Positions 26,094 to 34,996 of a stretch of DNA of 64,000 bases are shown one piece after another. This DNA comes from an uncultured Lachnospiraceae bacterium (GTDB lineage: Bacteria > Bacillota > Clostridia > Lachnospirales > Lachnospiraceae), in assembly GCA_910578555.1 (NCBI GenBank), contig CAJTPS010000008.1:32438-96437 (forward strand), read 5' to 3'. A program made the position numbers and the translations under genes. The first letter of the stretch is position 1. Every line of letters starts with the position of its first letter. The notes under the pieces were generated by a model. The model was given only the letters and a program-made list of their open reading frames with translations, ran no database searches and was not told the origin of the DNA.

Positions 26094-26932
26094 TAGTTCG
26101 CACCTCCTAATTCTGCACCGATCTTCTCCAGATCCGCCATTGCCGTCTCATACTCTTCATCATTAGGCGCTTTGCCGTGCCAGCCGGCATTATTCTCCAT
26201 AAAGGACACGCCTTTACCTTTCACGGTCTTACAGATAATTGCCGTGGGCATATCTTTTGTTGCCTTGGCCTCTCCAAACGCCGCATCGATCTGATCGAAG
26301 TCGTTGCCGTCAATGTTGATCACATGGAAGTTAAAAGCTTCAAACTTCTTATCAATAGGATAAGGCGAACACACATCGTCGATCTTACCGTCGATCTGCA
26401 GTCCGTTATTGTCCACGATCACTACCAGATTATCCAGCTTACGGTGTCCGGCGAACATAGCCGCCTCCCATACCTGCCCTTCCTGGATCTCTCCGTCGCC
26501 GAGCAGCGTATAAGTTCTGTAATCCTTACCGTCCATCTTCGCCGCCAGCGCCATGCCGACTGCCGCCGAGATCCCCTGTCCCAGAGAACCGGAAGACATA
26601 TCCACACCGGGCGTCTCCTGCATACAGGGATGTCCCTGCAGATAGGAACCCAGATGCCGCAGTGTCTTTAAGTCCTCCACCGGGAAATACCCTCTGTTGG
26701 CAAGCGCCGAGTACAATCCCGGAGCCGTGTGTCCCTTAGATAACACGAACCGGTCCCTGTCCGCCTTCTTCGGGTCCTTCGGATCAATATTCATTTCCTC
26801 AAAATAAAGATATGTAAAAATGTCTGCCGCAGACAATGAGCCGCCCGGATGTCCCGCCTTCGCGCCGTGCACTGCGGTTATGATCCCTTTACGGACTTCA
26901 TTCGCTGCTCTTTGTAACTCTGATTTATTCAT
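26093..26932 (-). CDS. Transketolase, N-terminal (thiamine diphosphate-binding) subunit
   Basis: A 279-residue protein with the TPP-binding motif (GDGEIQEGQVWEAAMFAG...NNGLQIDG) and GHPGGSLSAADI near the start. It makes the PP domain of split transketolase. ATG 26932 has GGAGG 6 bp upstream; ATG 26947 overlaps that site. It leads the operon tktN-tktC-rpe, placed just after araD, so xylulose-5-P from arabinose passes directly to these enzymes. Confidence 0.94.
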   Translation of the reverse strand: MNKSELQRAANEVRKGIITAVHGAKAGHPGGSLSAADIFTYLYFEEMNIDPKDPKKADRDRFVLSKGHTAPGLYSALANRGYFPVEDLKTLRHLGSYLQGHPCMQETPGVDMSSGSLGQGISAAVGMALAAKMDGKDYRTYTLLGDGEIQEGQVWEAAMFAGHRKLDNLVVIVDNNGLQIDGKIDDVCSPYPIDKKFEAFNFHVINIDGNDFDQIDAAFGEAKATKDMPTAIICKTVKGKGVSFMENNAGWHGKAPNDEEYETAMADLEKIGAELGGAN

Positions 26933-27004
26933 CGCCAACCTCCGCATTCATAATATTGTATTGCCACATATTCCATTTGCCATACTTTCTGTTATACGTC
27001 CTCA

Positions 27005-27034
27005 ATCATAGCACAATCTACACAAATCTGCCAA
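27005..27034 (-). promoter_or_regulatory. Probable promoter of the transketolase-rpe operon
   Basis: On the minus strand TTGGCA (27029-27034) and TATGAT (27005-27010) are 18 bp apart, about 70 bp before the first start codon. Confidence 0.55.
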
Positions 27035-27058
27035 CCGGAATTTGTGAAGTCATGATCT

Positions 27059-27757
27059 TTACTTTCCCTGCCCGTAATAAGCGTTTGCACCGTGTTTCCT
27101 GTAATAGTGCTTATCCTGCAGTTCCTGCGGCGCAGGCTGAATCCGCGCATTGATCGTCTCGGCGCGGTAAGCCATCTTCGCAACCTCCTCCAGCACCACC
27201 GCATTATGTACTGCTTCATGAGCATCCCTGCCCCAGGCGAAAGGTCCGTGGTTCTTACAGAGTACTGCCGGAACCGCCGCCGGATCTTTCCCCATTCTCT
27301 TAAATTCACTGACGATCAGGAGTCCTGTGTTCTTCTCATAGGCATCCGCGATCTCATCCGCGTTTAAGCATCTTAAACAGGGAATCTCTCCGTAGAAATA
27401 ATCCGCGTGGGTCGTTCCGTAGCACGGAATGCTCCTGCCCGCCTGCGCCCAGCTGGTCGCATAAGATGAATGTGTGTGTACCACACCGCCGATCTCCGGA
27501 TAAGCCTTATATAATTCCACATGGGTAGCCGTATCGGAAGAAGGATTGTATTTCCCTTCCACCCTATTTCCTTCCAGGTCCACCAGTACCATGTCGTCAG
27601 GCGTCAGTTTATCGTAGTCCACACCGCTGGGCTTGATCGCGAATATTCCGCTCTCCGCGTCGATTTCGCTGACATTGCCCCATGTAAAAGTAACCAATCC
27701 GTACTTCGGCAGAAGCATATTCGCTTCATAGACACATTTCTTTAATTCCTCTAACAT
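27059..27757 (-). CDS. araD: L-ribulose-5-phosphate 4-epimerase
   Basis: A 232-residue class II aldolase-fold zinc enzyme converting L-ribulose-5-P to D-xylulose-5-P. Motifs: TWGNVSE, KPSGVDYDKL, the zinc His pair HTHSSYATSWAQ, and KNHGPFAWG. Length equals E. coli AraD. ATG 27757 has AAAGGA about 9 bp upstream. It follows araB after a 114-bp gap full of hairpins and completes the arabinose catabolic set araA-araB-araD. Confidence 0.95.
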   Translation of the reverse strand: MLEELKKCVYEANMLLPKYGLVTFTWGNVSEIDAESGIFAIKPSGVDYDKLTPDDMVLVDLEGNRVEGKYNPSSDTATHVELYKAYPEIGGVVHTHSSYATSWAQAGRSIPCYGTTHADYFYGEIPCLRCLNADEIADAYEKNTGLLIVSEFKRMGKDPAAVPAVLCKNHGPFAWGRDAHEAVHNAVVLEEVAKMAYRAETINARIQPAPQELQDKHYYRKHGANAYYGQGK

Positions 27758-27793
27758 ATTCCCAGTTCCTTTCATTATCATTTCACACAACCC

Positions 27794-27879
27794 GGAAGAA
27801 TGCGTTTTTGCATTCTTCCTGACATGACTTAGTTGTACTTAGGCTGTGTCCTTTACAGCCTTAGTATAACTTCATGTCA
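27794..27879 (-). other. Paired hairpins in the araB-araD gap
   Basis: A perfect 10-bp stem (GGAAGAATGC/GCATTCTTCC, 27794-27819) adjoins a longer imperfect one (27820-27879: outer TGACATGA/TCATGTCA, inner GGCTGT/ACAGCC) that covers the araB stop. No T tract follows, so they look like mRNA-stability or processing elements rather than a terminator. Confidence 0.55.
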
Positions 27880-29464
27880 TATTTTCGACCGCCGCTCTCT
27901 CGACCGCAAGTCCCGCACTGTACAGCTTCATAAACGCATTAAAGCCCTGTACGTCGGACGCCTTCGGCTCCATCTTCTCGCCTTTCTGCCCGGCAAATAC
28001 TTTGCTGTCAAGGAACGCCGCCAGACTCTCGTCAGCGCCTTTGTTGATCATATAGGAGGCCAGAAGCGCAATCCCCCATGCGCCGCCCTCGCCGGCTGTC
28101 TCCATAACACTTACCGGCGCGTTCATGGCCGCCGCCAGGATGCCCTGCCCGACGCCTTTGGTCTTGAATAAGCCGCCGTGCCCCAGGATCTCGTCCACCT
28201 GCACTTTCTCCTCCCGGAACAGAATGTCGAAGCCGGTCTTCAATGCGCCGAGCGAAGTAAACAGGTGCACTCTCATAAAGTTCGCCAGGCTGAACTTCGC
28301 ATCCGGTGTGCGGACAAACAGCGGTCTTCCTTCGTTGAATCCCGTCACATGCTCACCTGAGAAATAATTGTATGCCAGCAGACCGCCGCAGTCATCGTCG
28401 CCCTCTAACGCTTTGCGGTAGAGATTGCCGTACAGTTCGTTCATATCCACTTTCATGCCCATCAGTTCCGAATACTCTTTGAACAGGTTCACCCACGCAT
28501 TCAGATCGGACGTACAGTTATTGCAGTGCACCATTGCTACCAGACTGCCGTCAGGCGTCGTCACAAGGTCAATGGCGTCATATACCTTCGAGAGTTCTTT
28601 CTCCAGCACGATCATGCCGAACACGCTCGTTCCGGCAGATACGTTACCGGTACGTTTCGCCACACTGTTGGTCGCCGCCATGCCTGTTCCGGCATCGCCT
28701 TCCGGCGGGCAGAAAGGTACGCCTGCCTGCAGTGTACCCGTAGGGTCTAACAGTTTCGCGCCCTCTTCGGTCAAAGAGCCCGCCTGCTGTCCGGCTGTAT
28801 ATACAGCGGGAAGCACGTCGCGCAGTTTCCAGTCATATCCTTTATCTGCCACAGCCGCGTCAAACTGGTCAAGCATTCTCTCATAGAACTGCCCCGTTGC
28901 AATGTCAATCGGGAACATACCCGAAGCCTCGCCCACACCGACAATCTTCTCGCCGGTCAGCTTCCACTGAATGTAACCGGCCAGCGTGATGACAAATCTT
29001 AAATCCGCCACATGCTCCTCGCCGTTCAAAACCGCCTGGTAGAGATGCGCGATCGTCCATCTCTGCGGAATATGGTAATTGAATAACTCCGTCAGCTTAT
29101 TGGACGCCTCCTCGGTAATTGTATTTCTCCATGTGCGGAAGGGCACCATCAATTCATCTTTCTCATTAAAAGCCATATAACCATGCATCATGGCGCTGAA
29201 TCCGATCGCGCCGAGCTTCGTCAGCTTCTCACCGTACTGCGCCTGTACGTCCTGCGTCAGCTTCTGATAGCAGTCCTGCAGTCCCGTCCAGATATCGTCC
29301 AGACTGTATGTCCAGATCCCGTTCTCCAGTCTGTTCTCCCAGTCATGCGCGCCCGACGCGATGGGCTGATTATTCTCATCCACCAGCACCGCCTTGATTC
29401 TTGTCGAGCCAAACTCAATGCCCAACACCGCCTTGCCGCTTGCAATACATTCTTTTGCTCCCAT
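27872..29464 (-). CDS. araB: L-ribulokinase (FGGY family)
   Basis: A 530-residue sugar kinase phosphorylating L-ribulose. It has the N-terminal FGGY phosphate motif (GIEFGSTRIKAVLVD), the catalytic Asp region PEGDAGTGMAATNSV, and the C-terminal ATP motif GEGGAWGIALLAS. It lies 14 bp after araA and before araD, which fixes the substrate by context. Sequence style resembles the xylulokinase-like ribulokinases of Lachnospiraceae rather than E. coli AraB. Confidence 0.9.
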   Translation of the reverse strand: MGAKECIASGKAVLGIEFGSTRIKAVLVDENNQPIASGAHDWENRLENGIWTYSLDDIWTGLQDCYQKLTQDVQAQYGEKLTKLGAIGFSAMMHGYMAFNEKDELMVPFRTWRNTITEEASNKLTELFNYHIPQRWTIAHLYQAVLNGEEHVADLRFVITLAGYIQWKLTGEKIVGVGEASGMFPIDIATGQFYERMLDQFDAAVADKGYDWKLRDVLPAVYTAGQQAGSLTEEGAKLLDPTGTLQAGVPFCPPEGDAGTGMAATNSVAKRTGNVSAGTSVFGMIVLEKELSKVYDAIDLVTTPDGSLVAMVHCNNCTSDLNAWVNLFKEYSELMGMKVDMNELYGNLYRKALEGDDDCGGLLAYNYFSGEHVTGFNEGRPLFVRTPDAKFSLANFMRVHLFTSLGALKTGFDILFREEKVQVDEILGHGGLFKTKGVGQGILAAAMNAPVSVMETAGEGGAWGIALLASYMINKGADESLAAFLDSKVFAGQKGEKMEPKASDVQGFNAFMKLYSAGLAVERAAVENMT

Positions 29465-29478
29465 ATATATTCCTCCTT

Positions 29479-30975
29479 TTAGCGGAACGCAACATCATTC
29501 CATCTCAGCTCGTTCTTAAAGTTACGGATCGTCGTGTCCTGATCAATGACAACACTCTCGATTCCCATTGCTGCCGCCCAGTCAACCATCTGGTCTACCG
29601 TCAGATCATAAGAGAATGCCGTATGATGCGCGCCGCCCGCAAGAATCCATGCCGTCGCACCAATCTCCAGATTCGGCTGCGGTGTCCAGAATGCCGTACC
29701 TACCGGCAGTTTCGGCATAGGCTTCTCCACCTTCTTGCAGTCAACCGCATTGATGAGCAGTCTGAATCTCGTGCCGAGGTCAACGAGCGAACATGCCACT
29801 GCCGGACCTGTCTTCGATGTAAATACAAGACGCGCAGGGTCTTCTCTGTTACCCATGGACAGCGGACATACTCTGATACCGATCTCGCCGTCCGCCACGG
29901 AAGGACATACTTCCAGCATATGCGCCTGCAGGATACCCTCTTTGCCCGGAACGAGATTATAAGTGTAATCTTCCATCATGGAAGTTCCTTTGGCATCCTT
30001 GATATCCGCTGTCATCAGTTTCATCATACGCACCATGGCGGCAACTTTCCAGTCTCCTTCCGCGCCGAAGCCATAGCCCTTCTCCATCAGTCTCTGGATC
30101 GCGAGACCCGGAAGCTGTTTTAAACCGCCCAGCATGCCGAAATGCGTCACGACCGCATGATAATCGTTGTCTGTCAGGAATTTCTCGATGCCGATCTCCT
30201 GCCTGGCCTGTACCGCAACATGCCGTCTGAACTCGTCCGCGTCGCGACCGTCATCGATAATCTTGTATTTGCCGTAGTATTCCTCTACGAGTGCATCCAC
30301 ATCACCCTGCGAGACCGCCTCGACATAGTCTACCAGGTCGTTGACACAGTAATGGTCGATCTCCCAGCCGAATTTGATCTGCGCTTCCACTTTATCGCCT
30401 TCGGTTACCGCCACGTTATTCATGTTGTCGCCAAAACGGCATACACGGATATGAGAACATTCTATCACGCCCAGTGCGGTCCGCATCCAGCTTCCGAGTT
30501 GTTCCTGCACGCCCGGATTCGCCCAGTGTCCGACGATGATCTTGCGCTCGATCCCCATACGGCTCACGATATGACCGTACTCTCTGTCGCCATGCGCAGA
30601 CTGGTTCTCATTCATGAAATCCATATCAATCGTATCATAGGGAAGCTCTTCGTTAAACTGCGTATGCAGATGGCAGAGCGGCTTCTTAAATTCTTTTAAT
30701 CCCAGAATCCACATCTTCGCCGGTGAAAAGGTATGCATCCATGTGATGACACCCGCACAGTCGGGATCATTATTCGCATCGTTAAAGGTCTGTCTGATCG
30801 ATGCCTGACTGATCAGCGTCGGCCGAAGCACCACTTCAAAAGGCAGTCTGCCGGATGCGTTCAGTCCCTCCACAATTTTAGCGGAGTGATCCGCCACTTT
30901 CCTGAGACATTCGTCTCCGTATAAATCCTGTGAACCCGTACAAAACCAGAACTTGTAATTTTTTACTGCTTTCAT
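29479..30975 (-). CDS. araA: L-arabinose isomerase
   Basis: A 498-residue enzyme converting L-arabinose to L-ribulose. Length and conserved blocks match AraA: FWFCTGSQDLYG, CAGVITWMHTFSPAKMWI, the catalytic Glu/His regions (EGDWKVAAMVR, MEDYTYN) and HHTAFSYDLT. It is first of araA-araB-araD on the minus strand. The leader upstream (30976-31118) holds a -10-like TATAAT and a dyad. Confidence 0.97.
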   Translation of the reverse strand: MKAVKNYKFWFCTGSQDLYGDECLRKVADHSAKIVEGLNASGRLPFEVVLRPTLISQASIRQTFNDANNDPDCAGVITWMHTFSPAKMWILGLKEFKKPLCHLHTQFNEELPYDTIDMDFMNENQSAHGDREYGHIVSRMGIERKIIVGHWANPGVQEQLGSWMRTALGVIECSHIRVCRFGDNMNNVAVTEGDKVEAQIKFGWEIDHYCVNDLVDYVEAVSQGDVDALVEEYYGKYKIIDDGRDADEFRRHVAVQARQEIGIEKFLTDNDYHAVVTHFGMLGGLKQLPGLAIQRLMEKGYGFGAEGDWKVAAMVRMMKLMTADIKDAKGTSMMEDYTYNLVPGKEGILQAHMLEVCPSVADGEIGIRVCPLSMGNREDPARLVFTSKTGPAVACSLVDLGTRFRLLINAVDCKKVEKPMPKLPVGTAFWTPQPNLEIGATAWILAGGAHHTAFSYDLTVDQMVDWAAAMGIESVVIDQDTTIRNFKNELRWNDVAFR

Positions 30976-31040
30976 TTTAAAACCCCCGTTTCAGCACTGT
31001 TATTATTTTCCATAATTAAATATTATCACTTGCAGATGCC

Positions 31041-31083
31041 ATTATACAAGCAATACATTTTCGTTTTGTTAAAATATTTTACA
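31041..31083 (-). promoter_or_regulatory. Candidate araA promoter and operator
   Basis: On the minus strand a TATAAT lies at 31041-31046. Upstream, a perfect 12-bp palindrome TAAAATATTTTA sits inside TGTTAAAATATTTTACA (31067-31083), a plausible repressor site near -35. No consensus -35 is seen, so activation may be needed. Confidence 0.45.
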
Positions 31084-31118
31084 TTTGTATATAATATATG
31101 TTTTCCGTCATGCAAACA

Positions 31119-31164
31119 AGAGACGCGCATGTTATGCGCATCTGCACACGATATGCACGTCTCT
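31119..31164 (-). terminator. Stem-loop after the pentose ABC operon
   Basis: AGAGACG and CGTCTCT pair across 31119-31164, extended by ATGCG/TGCAT inside. Only a weak T-rich stretch follows (CTTGTTTGC). Confidence 0.5.
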
Positions 31165-31186
31165 CATATGTATTAAAGCGCCTGTG

Positions 31187-32209
31187 TTATGCCTTTTTAC
31201 TCTCTTTCACCTTAGCCAGAATCGCCTGCAATACGATAAAGAAGCACAGCAGAATCGCCGTTACGATATTCGCCCAGGAGCTGACCAGTTTACCGTGCGA
31301 TTTCACCAGTGTGGAAATCGTGCCGTTGATCAGTACGCCGACCAGAGAGCCGCCCACATTACCGACGCCGCCTGTTAAGAGCGTACCGCCGATGACAGCG
31401 GAAGAGATCGCATCCATCTCCAGACCGGAAGCCTGCGTGGTCGTACCGCACATCGTGTTCAGACAGTAACAGATGCCGCCGATAGAAGCCAGGAAACTTG
31501 CCAGCACATAAGTCTTCATCTTCGTCTTGCGCACATCCAGTCCCATCAGGGTTGCAGACTGGCTGTTACCGCCCACCGCGTAGATGCTTCTTCCGAACTT
31601 CGTATATTTCAGCATTAAGAAAATCAGTAATACAACCAGCAGCGCAATCACTACCGTGATTCTCACATAAGGTATCTGCAGAATGCCCTTTTTGTTCTCA
31701 TATGCGCCGATATGGAAAGGGATGTTCAGCTTCATGGTAGACAGCTTGACAAACAGCTCATCCGACACAATGCTGACCTGATCCGTACAAATCACCGCCG
31801 TCATACCTCTCGCAAAGAACATACCCGCCATCGTCACAATAAACGGCTGGATATCCAGATATGCAATGCAGTATCCCTGCACGATACCAAACACGATGCC
31901 GATCAGCAGCACTAACAGGATCAGCACCGGACTCTTCATGCCCCAATTCTCCATGCCTACCGCCAGAAACATACAGTCCATAGCTACTACGGAGCCTACG
32001 GAAATATCAATACCGCCCGTCAGCATAACGCATGTCATGCCCGCCGTGATACAGATCAGACCCGCGTTGTTGATCAGGATATTCAGGAATGTCTGCAGAT
32101 GCGTAAATCCTTTATTTGCGTACACGATACAGCCCGCTGCATACATCACAACAAACAGGATGACGGTGATAAGTAATAAGATACTGTTGCCGTTCAACTT
32201 CTTCTTCAT
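31187..32209 (-). CDS. Sugar ABC transporter permease, YjfF type
   Basis: A 340-residue polytopic permease of the BPD_transp_2 (RbsC-like) family, about 8-10 helices. It has the motif GGIDISVGSVVAMDCM and a C-terminal GGTLLTGGVGNVGGSLVGVL. It is the last of four genes with a binding protein, double ATPase and a second permease 5 bp upstream, the architecture of the YtfQRT-YjfF galactofuranose importer. Next to araBDA, arabinose (possibly the furanose form) is the likely cargo. Confidence 0.9.
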   Translation of the reverse strand: MKKKLNGNSILLLITVILFVVMYAAGCIVYANKGFTHLQTFLNILINNAGLICITAGMTCVMLTGGIDISVGSVVAMDCMFLAVGMENWGMKSPVLILLVLLIGIVFGIVQGYCIAYLDIQPFIVTMAGMFFARGMTAVICTDQVSIVSDELFVKLSTMKLNIPFHIGAYENKKGILQIPYVRITVVIALLVVLLIFLMLKYTKFGRSIYAVGGNSQSATLMGLDVRKTKMKTYVLASFLASIGGICYCLNTMCGTTTQASGLEMDAISSAVIGGTLLTGGVGNVGGSLVGVLINGTISTLVKSHGKLVSSWANIVTAILLCFFIVLQAILAKVKESKKA

Positions 32210-32214
32210 ACTTG

Positions 32215-33288
32215 TTACGCCTCCTTTGCAGCGGCTTTTTTAGCCGACAGTTTTTTAAAGAACTCTCTTACGGGTTCCGCCTGAATTACGACGATCAGGA
32301 TAACCACAACCGCCTTGAATACCGGAGCCTGTGCGGAAGATACACCGAGCGCATACAGTGTCGTCGTAATCGCCTGAATCGTGTAGGCGCCGATGATGGA
32401 ACCGGCCAGATTAAACTTGCCGCCGCCCAGGCTGTTACCGCCGAGCGCTACCGCCAGGATCGCATCCAGTTCCATATTCAAACCGATATTGTTCGTGTCC
32501 GCGGAATAAATACGTGATGTTGCCGTGATACCTGCAATGCCTGCGCACAGTCCGCAGATTGCATAACACATCAGGATGATCTTCGAGGAATTGAATCCTG
32601 ATATTCTCGCCGCTTTCTTATTAATACCAACGCTCTGTACAAACGTGCCGAGCGCCGTGAATTTCAGTAATAATGCCATGATCAGGACACAGACTGCCGC
32701 GATCAGGATCGGTGTCGGAAGGAAACCCACATAAGATCCGAACACCTGGAAGGAAGGCACACGTACGTACACAATCGCGCTGTTGCACAACAGCAGTCCG
32801 ATCGCACGGCCGGCCGACCATAGAATCAGCGTCGCAACCATCGGCTGGATGTTCAGGTACGCCACCAGAAATCCGTTAAACAGACCACAAACCACTGCAA
32901 TCAGGATGCCTGCACCAATGCCGACCCAGAGAGGACTTGCATACTCGGATACATTGGTTACGCCGTATCCTGCCAGAAGCATACAGCACATACCGCCGGA
33001 CAGACTCATAACCGAACCGACCGAGATATCCGTTCCTGCGGAAGCCGATACGACAAGCGTCATACCGATTGCCAGAATGGCAACTTCACTGCCTCGATTC
33101 AGTATATCGATCAGACGTCCGTACAGGATCGTGTTGCCGGAGGAAGTAACCTGCGTGCTGATGGAGAAGAATCCAAACGGCGCATTGCCGCTCGCAAGAT
33201 CATAGATTACATTTACCAGCATAACAAGCAGCATGCTGAATATGGGCAGAAACAACTGCATTTTTGTAATTTTCTTTAATTTACTCAT
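32215..33288 (-). CDS. Sugar ABC transporter permease, YtfT type
   Basis: A 357-residue RbsC-family permease with GTDISVGSVMSLSGGM and the C-terminal GGNSLGGGKFNLAGSIIGA. ATG 33288 has AGGAGG 8 bp upstream; that start overlaps the ATPase stop by 8 bp, so translation is coupled. It would form a heterodimeric channel with the YjfF-type permease downstream. Substrate by context is a pentose. Confidence 0.9.
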   Translation of the reverse strand: MSKLKKITKMQLFLPIFSMLLVMLVNVIYDLASGNAPFGFFSISTQVTSSGNTILYGRLIDILNRGSEVAILAIGMTLVVSASAGTDISVGSVMSLSGGMCCMLLAGYGVTNVSEYASPLWVGIGAGILIAVVCGLFNGFLVAYLNIQPMVATLILWSAGRAIGLLLCNSAIVYVRVPSFQVFGSYVGFLPTPILIAAVCVLIMALLLKFTALGTFVQSVGINKKAARISGFNSSKIILMCYAICGLCAGIAGITATSRIYSADTNNIGLNMELDAILAVALGGNSLGGGKFNLAGSIIGAYTIQAITTTLYALGVSSAQAPVFKAVVVILIVVIQAEPVREFFKKLSAKKAAAKEA

Positions 33289-34804
33289 GTGCTGCACCTC
33301 CTGCAATCGCGTGCATTACGCCTTCCTGTGTCATCTCATCGCCGCCGATCTCGCCGACCTTGGCGCCGTCACGAAGAACCGCCATCCTGTTACAGGTACG
33401 CAGCATCTCTTCGATCTCGGACGAGATAAAGATCAGGCTCTTGCCCTCCTGCGCGAGTTTGATCACCAGCTTCTGAATTTCCGTCTTGGTACCGATATCA
33501 ATACCACGAGTAGGTTCATCCAGAATCAGGAAATCCGGATTGGTGGCAAGCCATCTTGCCAGAATCACCTTCTGCTGGTTACCGCCTGACAGTCGCTTGA
33601 TCAGTGTCTCTCTGCTCGCTGTCTTGATCTGCAGCATTTCTATGTATTTATCAGCGATCTCGATCTGTTTTGCCATCGGGATCTTCTTGAAGATTCCGGC
33701 TTTTGCCTGCATTGCGAGAATGATATTCTCACGCACCGACAGATCACCGATGATACCTTCCGCTTTTCTGTCATCGGGAAGCAGTCCCATACCGAGATTC
33801 ATGGCATCGATCGGACTCTTCACTTTTACTTCCTGTCCTGCAACCTTAAGTGTACCGGTCTGCGCTCTGTCCGCACCGTAGATTGCACGCGCCAGTTCGC
33901 TTCGTCCGCTTCCGAGCAGTCCGGCAAGACCTACCACCTCGCCCTTATGGATCTCCAGATCAAACGGCTTGATCGTTCCGGAATGGCTTAATCCCTTCGC
34001 TTCAATCTCAAGCGGTGCATTGGTAAAGTCCATGGTACCTTCCGGTTTAATCGATGCAAGATCGTCAAAATCTTTACCCATCATCGCAGCAACCAGCTTG
34101 ACTCTCGGCAGTTCCTCCACGGTATACTCGCCTACCAGCGTACCGTTACGCAGTACCGTAATACCGTCGCACACTGCGTACACCTGCTCCAGGAAATGCG
34201 TTACAAATATGATGCCGACGCCCTGATCCCGCAGCCGATTCATCATGCCGAACAGCTTCTCTACTTCATTATCATCCAGAGAGGATGTAGGCTCGTCAAG
34301 GATCAGAACCTTACTCTCCATATCTACAGCACGGGCAATTGCAATCATCTGCTGCAGCGCCAGTGAATATTCTTCCAGATTCTTCGTTACTTCAATATCC
34401 AGATCCAGATCGCTCATCAGCTGTGCCGCCATCTGATTCATCTTACGGCGGTTGACCGTGCCGATCTTCGTGAGCGGCTCACGCCCGATGTAAAGGTTCT
34501 CTGCAACCGAAAGATTCGGGCACAGATTTACCTCCTGATAAACTGTCGAGATTCCTTTGTGTTGCGCATCCATCGTGTCTTTATTGACGATCGGACCCTC
34601 AATGCCGTCTACATGAATCTCACCGGCTTCAAACTTGTTGACACCCGTCAGACATTTGATCAGCGTGGATTTTCCTGCACCGTTCTCACCCATCAGTGCA
34701 CGAATCTCACCTTTCTTCAAGGTAAAATCCACATTGTCAAGCGCCTTCACCCCCGGGAATGTCATACAGATGCCTCGCATTGTCAAAGCAATATTGCTAT
34801 CCAT
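33281..34804 (-). CDS. Sugar ABC transporter double ATPase, YtfR type
   Basis: A 507-residue RbsA-like ATPase with two nucleotide-binding halves. The first has Walker A GENGAGKST and Walker B VLILDEPTSSLDD. The second has the degenerate P-loop GLLGSGRSEL, signature LSGGNQQKVILARW and DEPTRGIDIGTK. This layout is specific to the CUT2 class of sugar importers. ATG 34804 with GGAGG 6 bp upstream is chosen over the longer frame from 34906. A terminator-like hairpin separates it from the binding-protein gene. Confidence 0.93.
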   Translation of the reverse strand: MDSNIALTMRGICMTFPGVKALDNVDFTLKKGEIRALMGENGAGKSTLIKCLTGVNKFEAGEIHVDGIEGPIVNKDTMDAQHKGISTVYQEVNLCPNLSVAENLYIGREPLTKIGTVNRRKMNQMAAQLMSDLDLDIEVTKNLEEYSLALQQMIAIARAVDMESKVLILDEPTSSLDDNEVEKLFGMMNRLRDQGVGIIFVTHFLEQVYAVCDGITVLRNGTLVGEYTVEELPRVKLVAAMMGKDFDDLASIKPEGTMDFTNAPLEIEAKGLSHSGTIKPFDLEIHKGEVVGLAGLLGSGRSELARAIYGADRAQTGTLKVAGQEVKVKSPIDAMNLGMGLLPDDRKAEGIIGDLSVRENIILAMQAKAGIFKKIPMAKQIEIADKYIEMLQIKTASRETLIKRLSGGNQQKVILARWLATNPDFLILDEPTRGIDIGTKTEIQKLVIKLAQEGKSLIFISSEIEEMLRTCNRMAVLRDGAKVGEIGGDEMTQEGVMHAIAGGAAHE

Positions 34805-34931
34805 ACTTATCCTCCATTCTTGCTCAGCCCGCAACTGATACCTTCCGCTGTCGCACATTCCGCACTTCTTGCCGGAAATTATCCGACAATTGTTATGTAT
34901 TTCCATAATTATACACCAAATTCAGGGGAAG

Positions 34932-34961
34932 AAAAAGGGAGAGAAATGTAATTTCTCTCCC
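34932..34961 (-). terminator. Intra-operon terminator/attenuator after the binding protein
   Basis: GGGAGAGAAAT and ATTTCTCTCCC form a perfect 11-bp stem with a 3-nt loop, and TTTTTC follows on the minus strand. It lies 36 bp after the binding-protein stop and before the ATPase gene, so it probably lowers membrane-component expression relative to the binding protein. Confidence 0.8.
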
Positions 34962-34996
34962 TATTCTATTCTCGATATTCGGTTCAGATATGAATC

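Noticed and set aside
26080..26100. Frameshift splitting transketolase
   Set aside because: The two halves have their own ribosome sites and a TAATG junction at the normal boundary of split transketolases.
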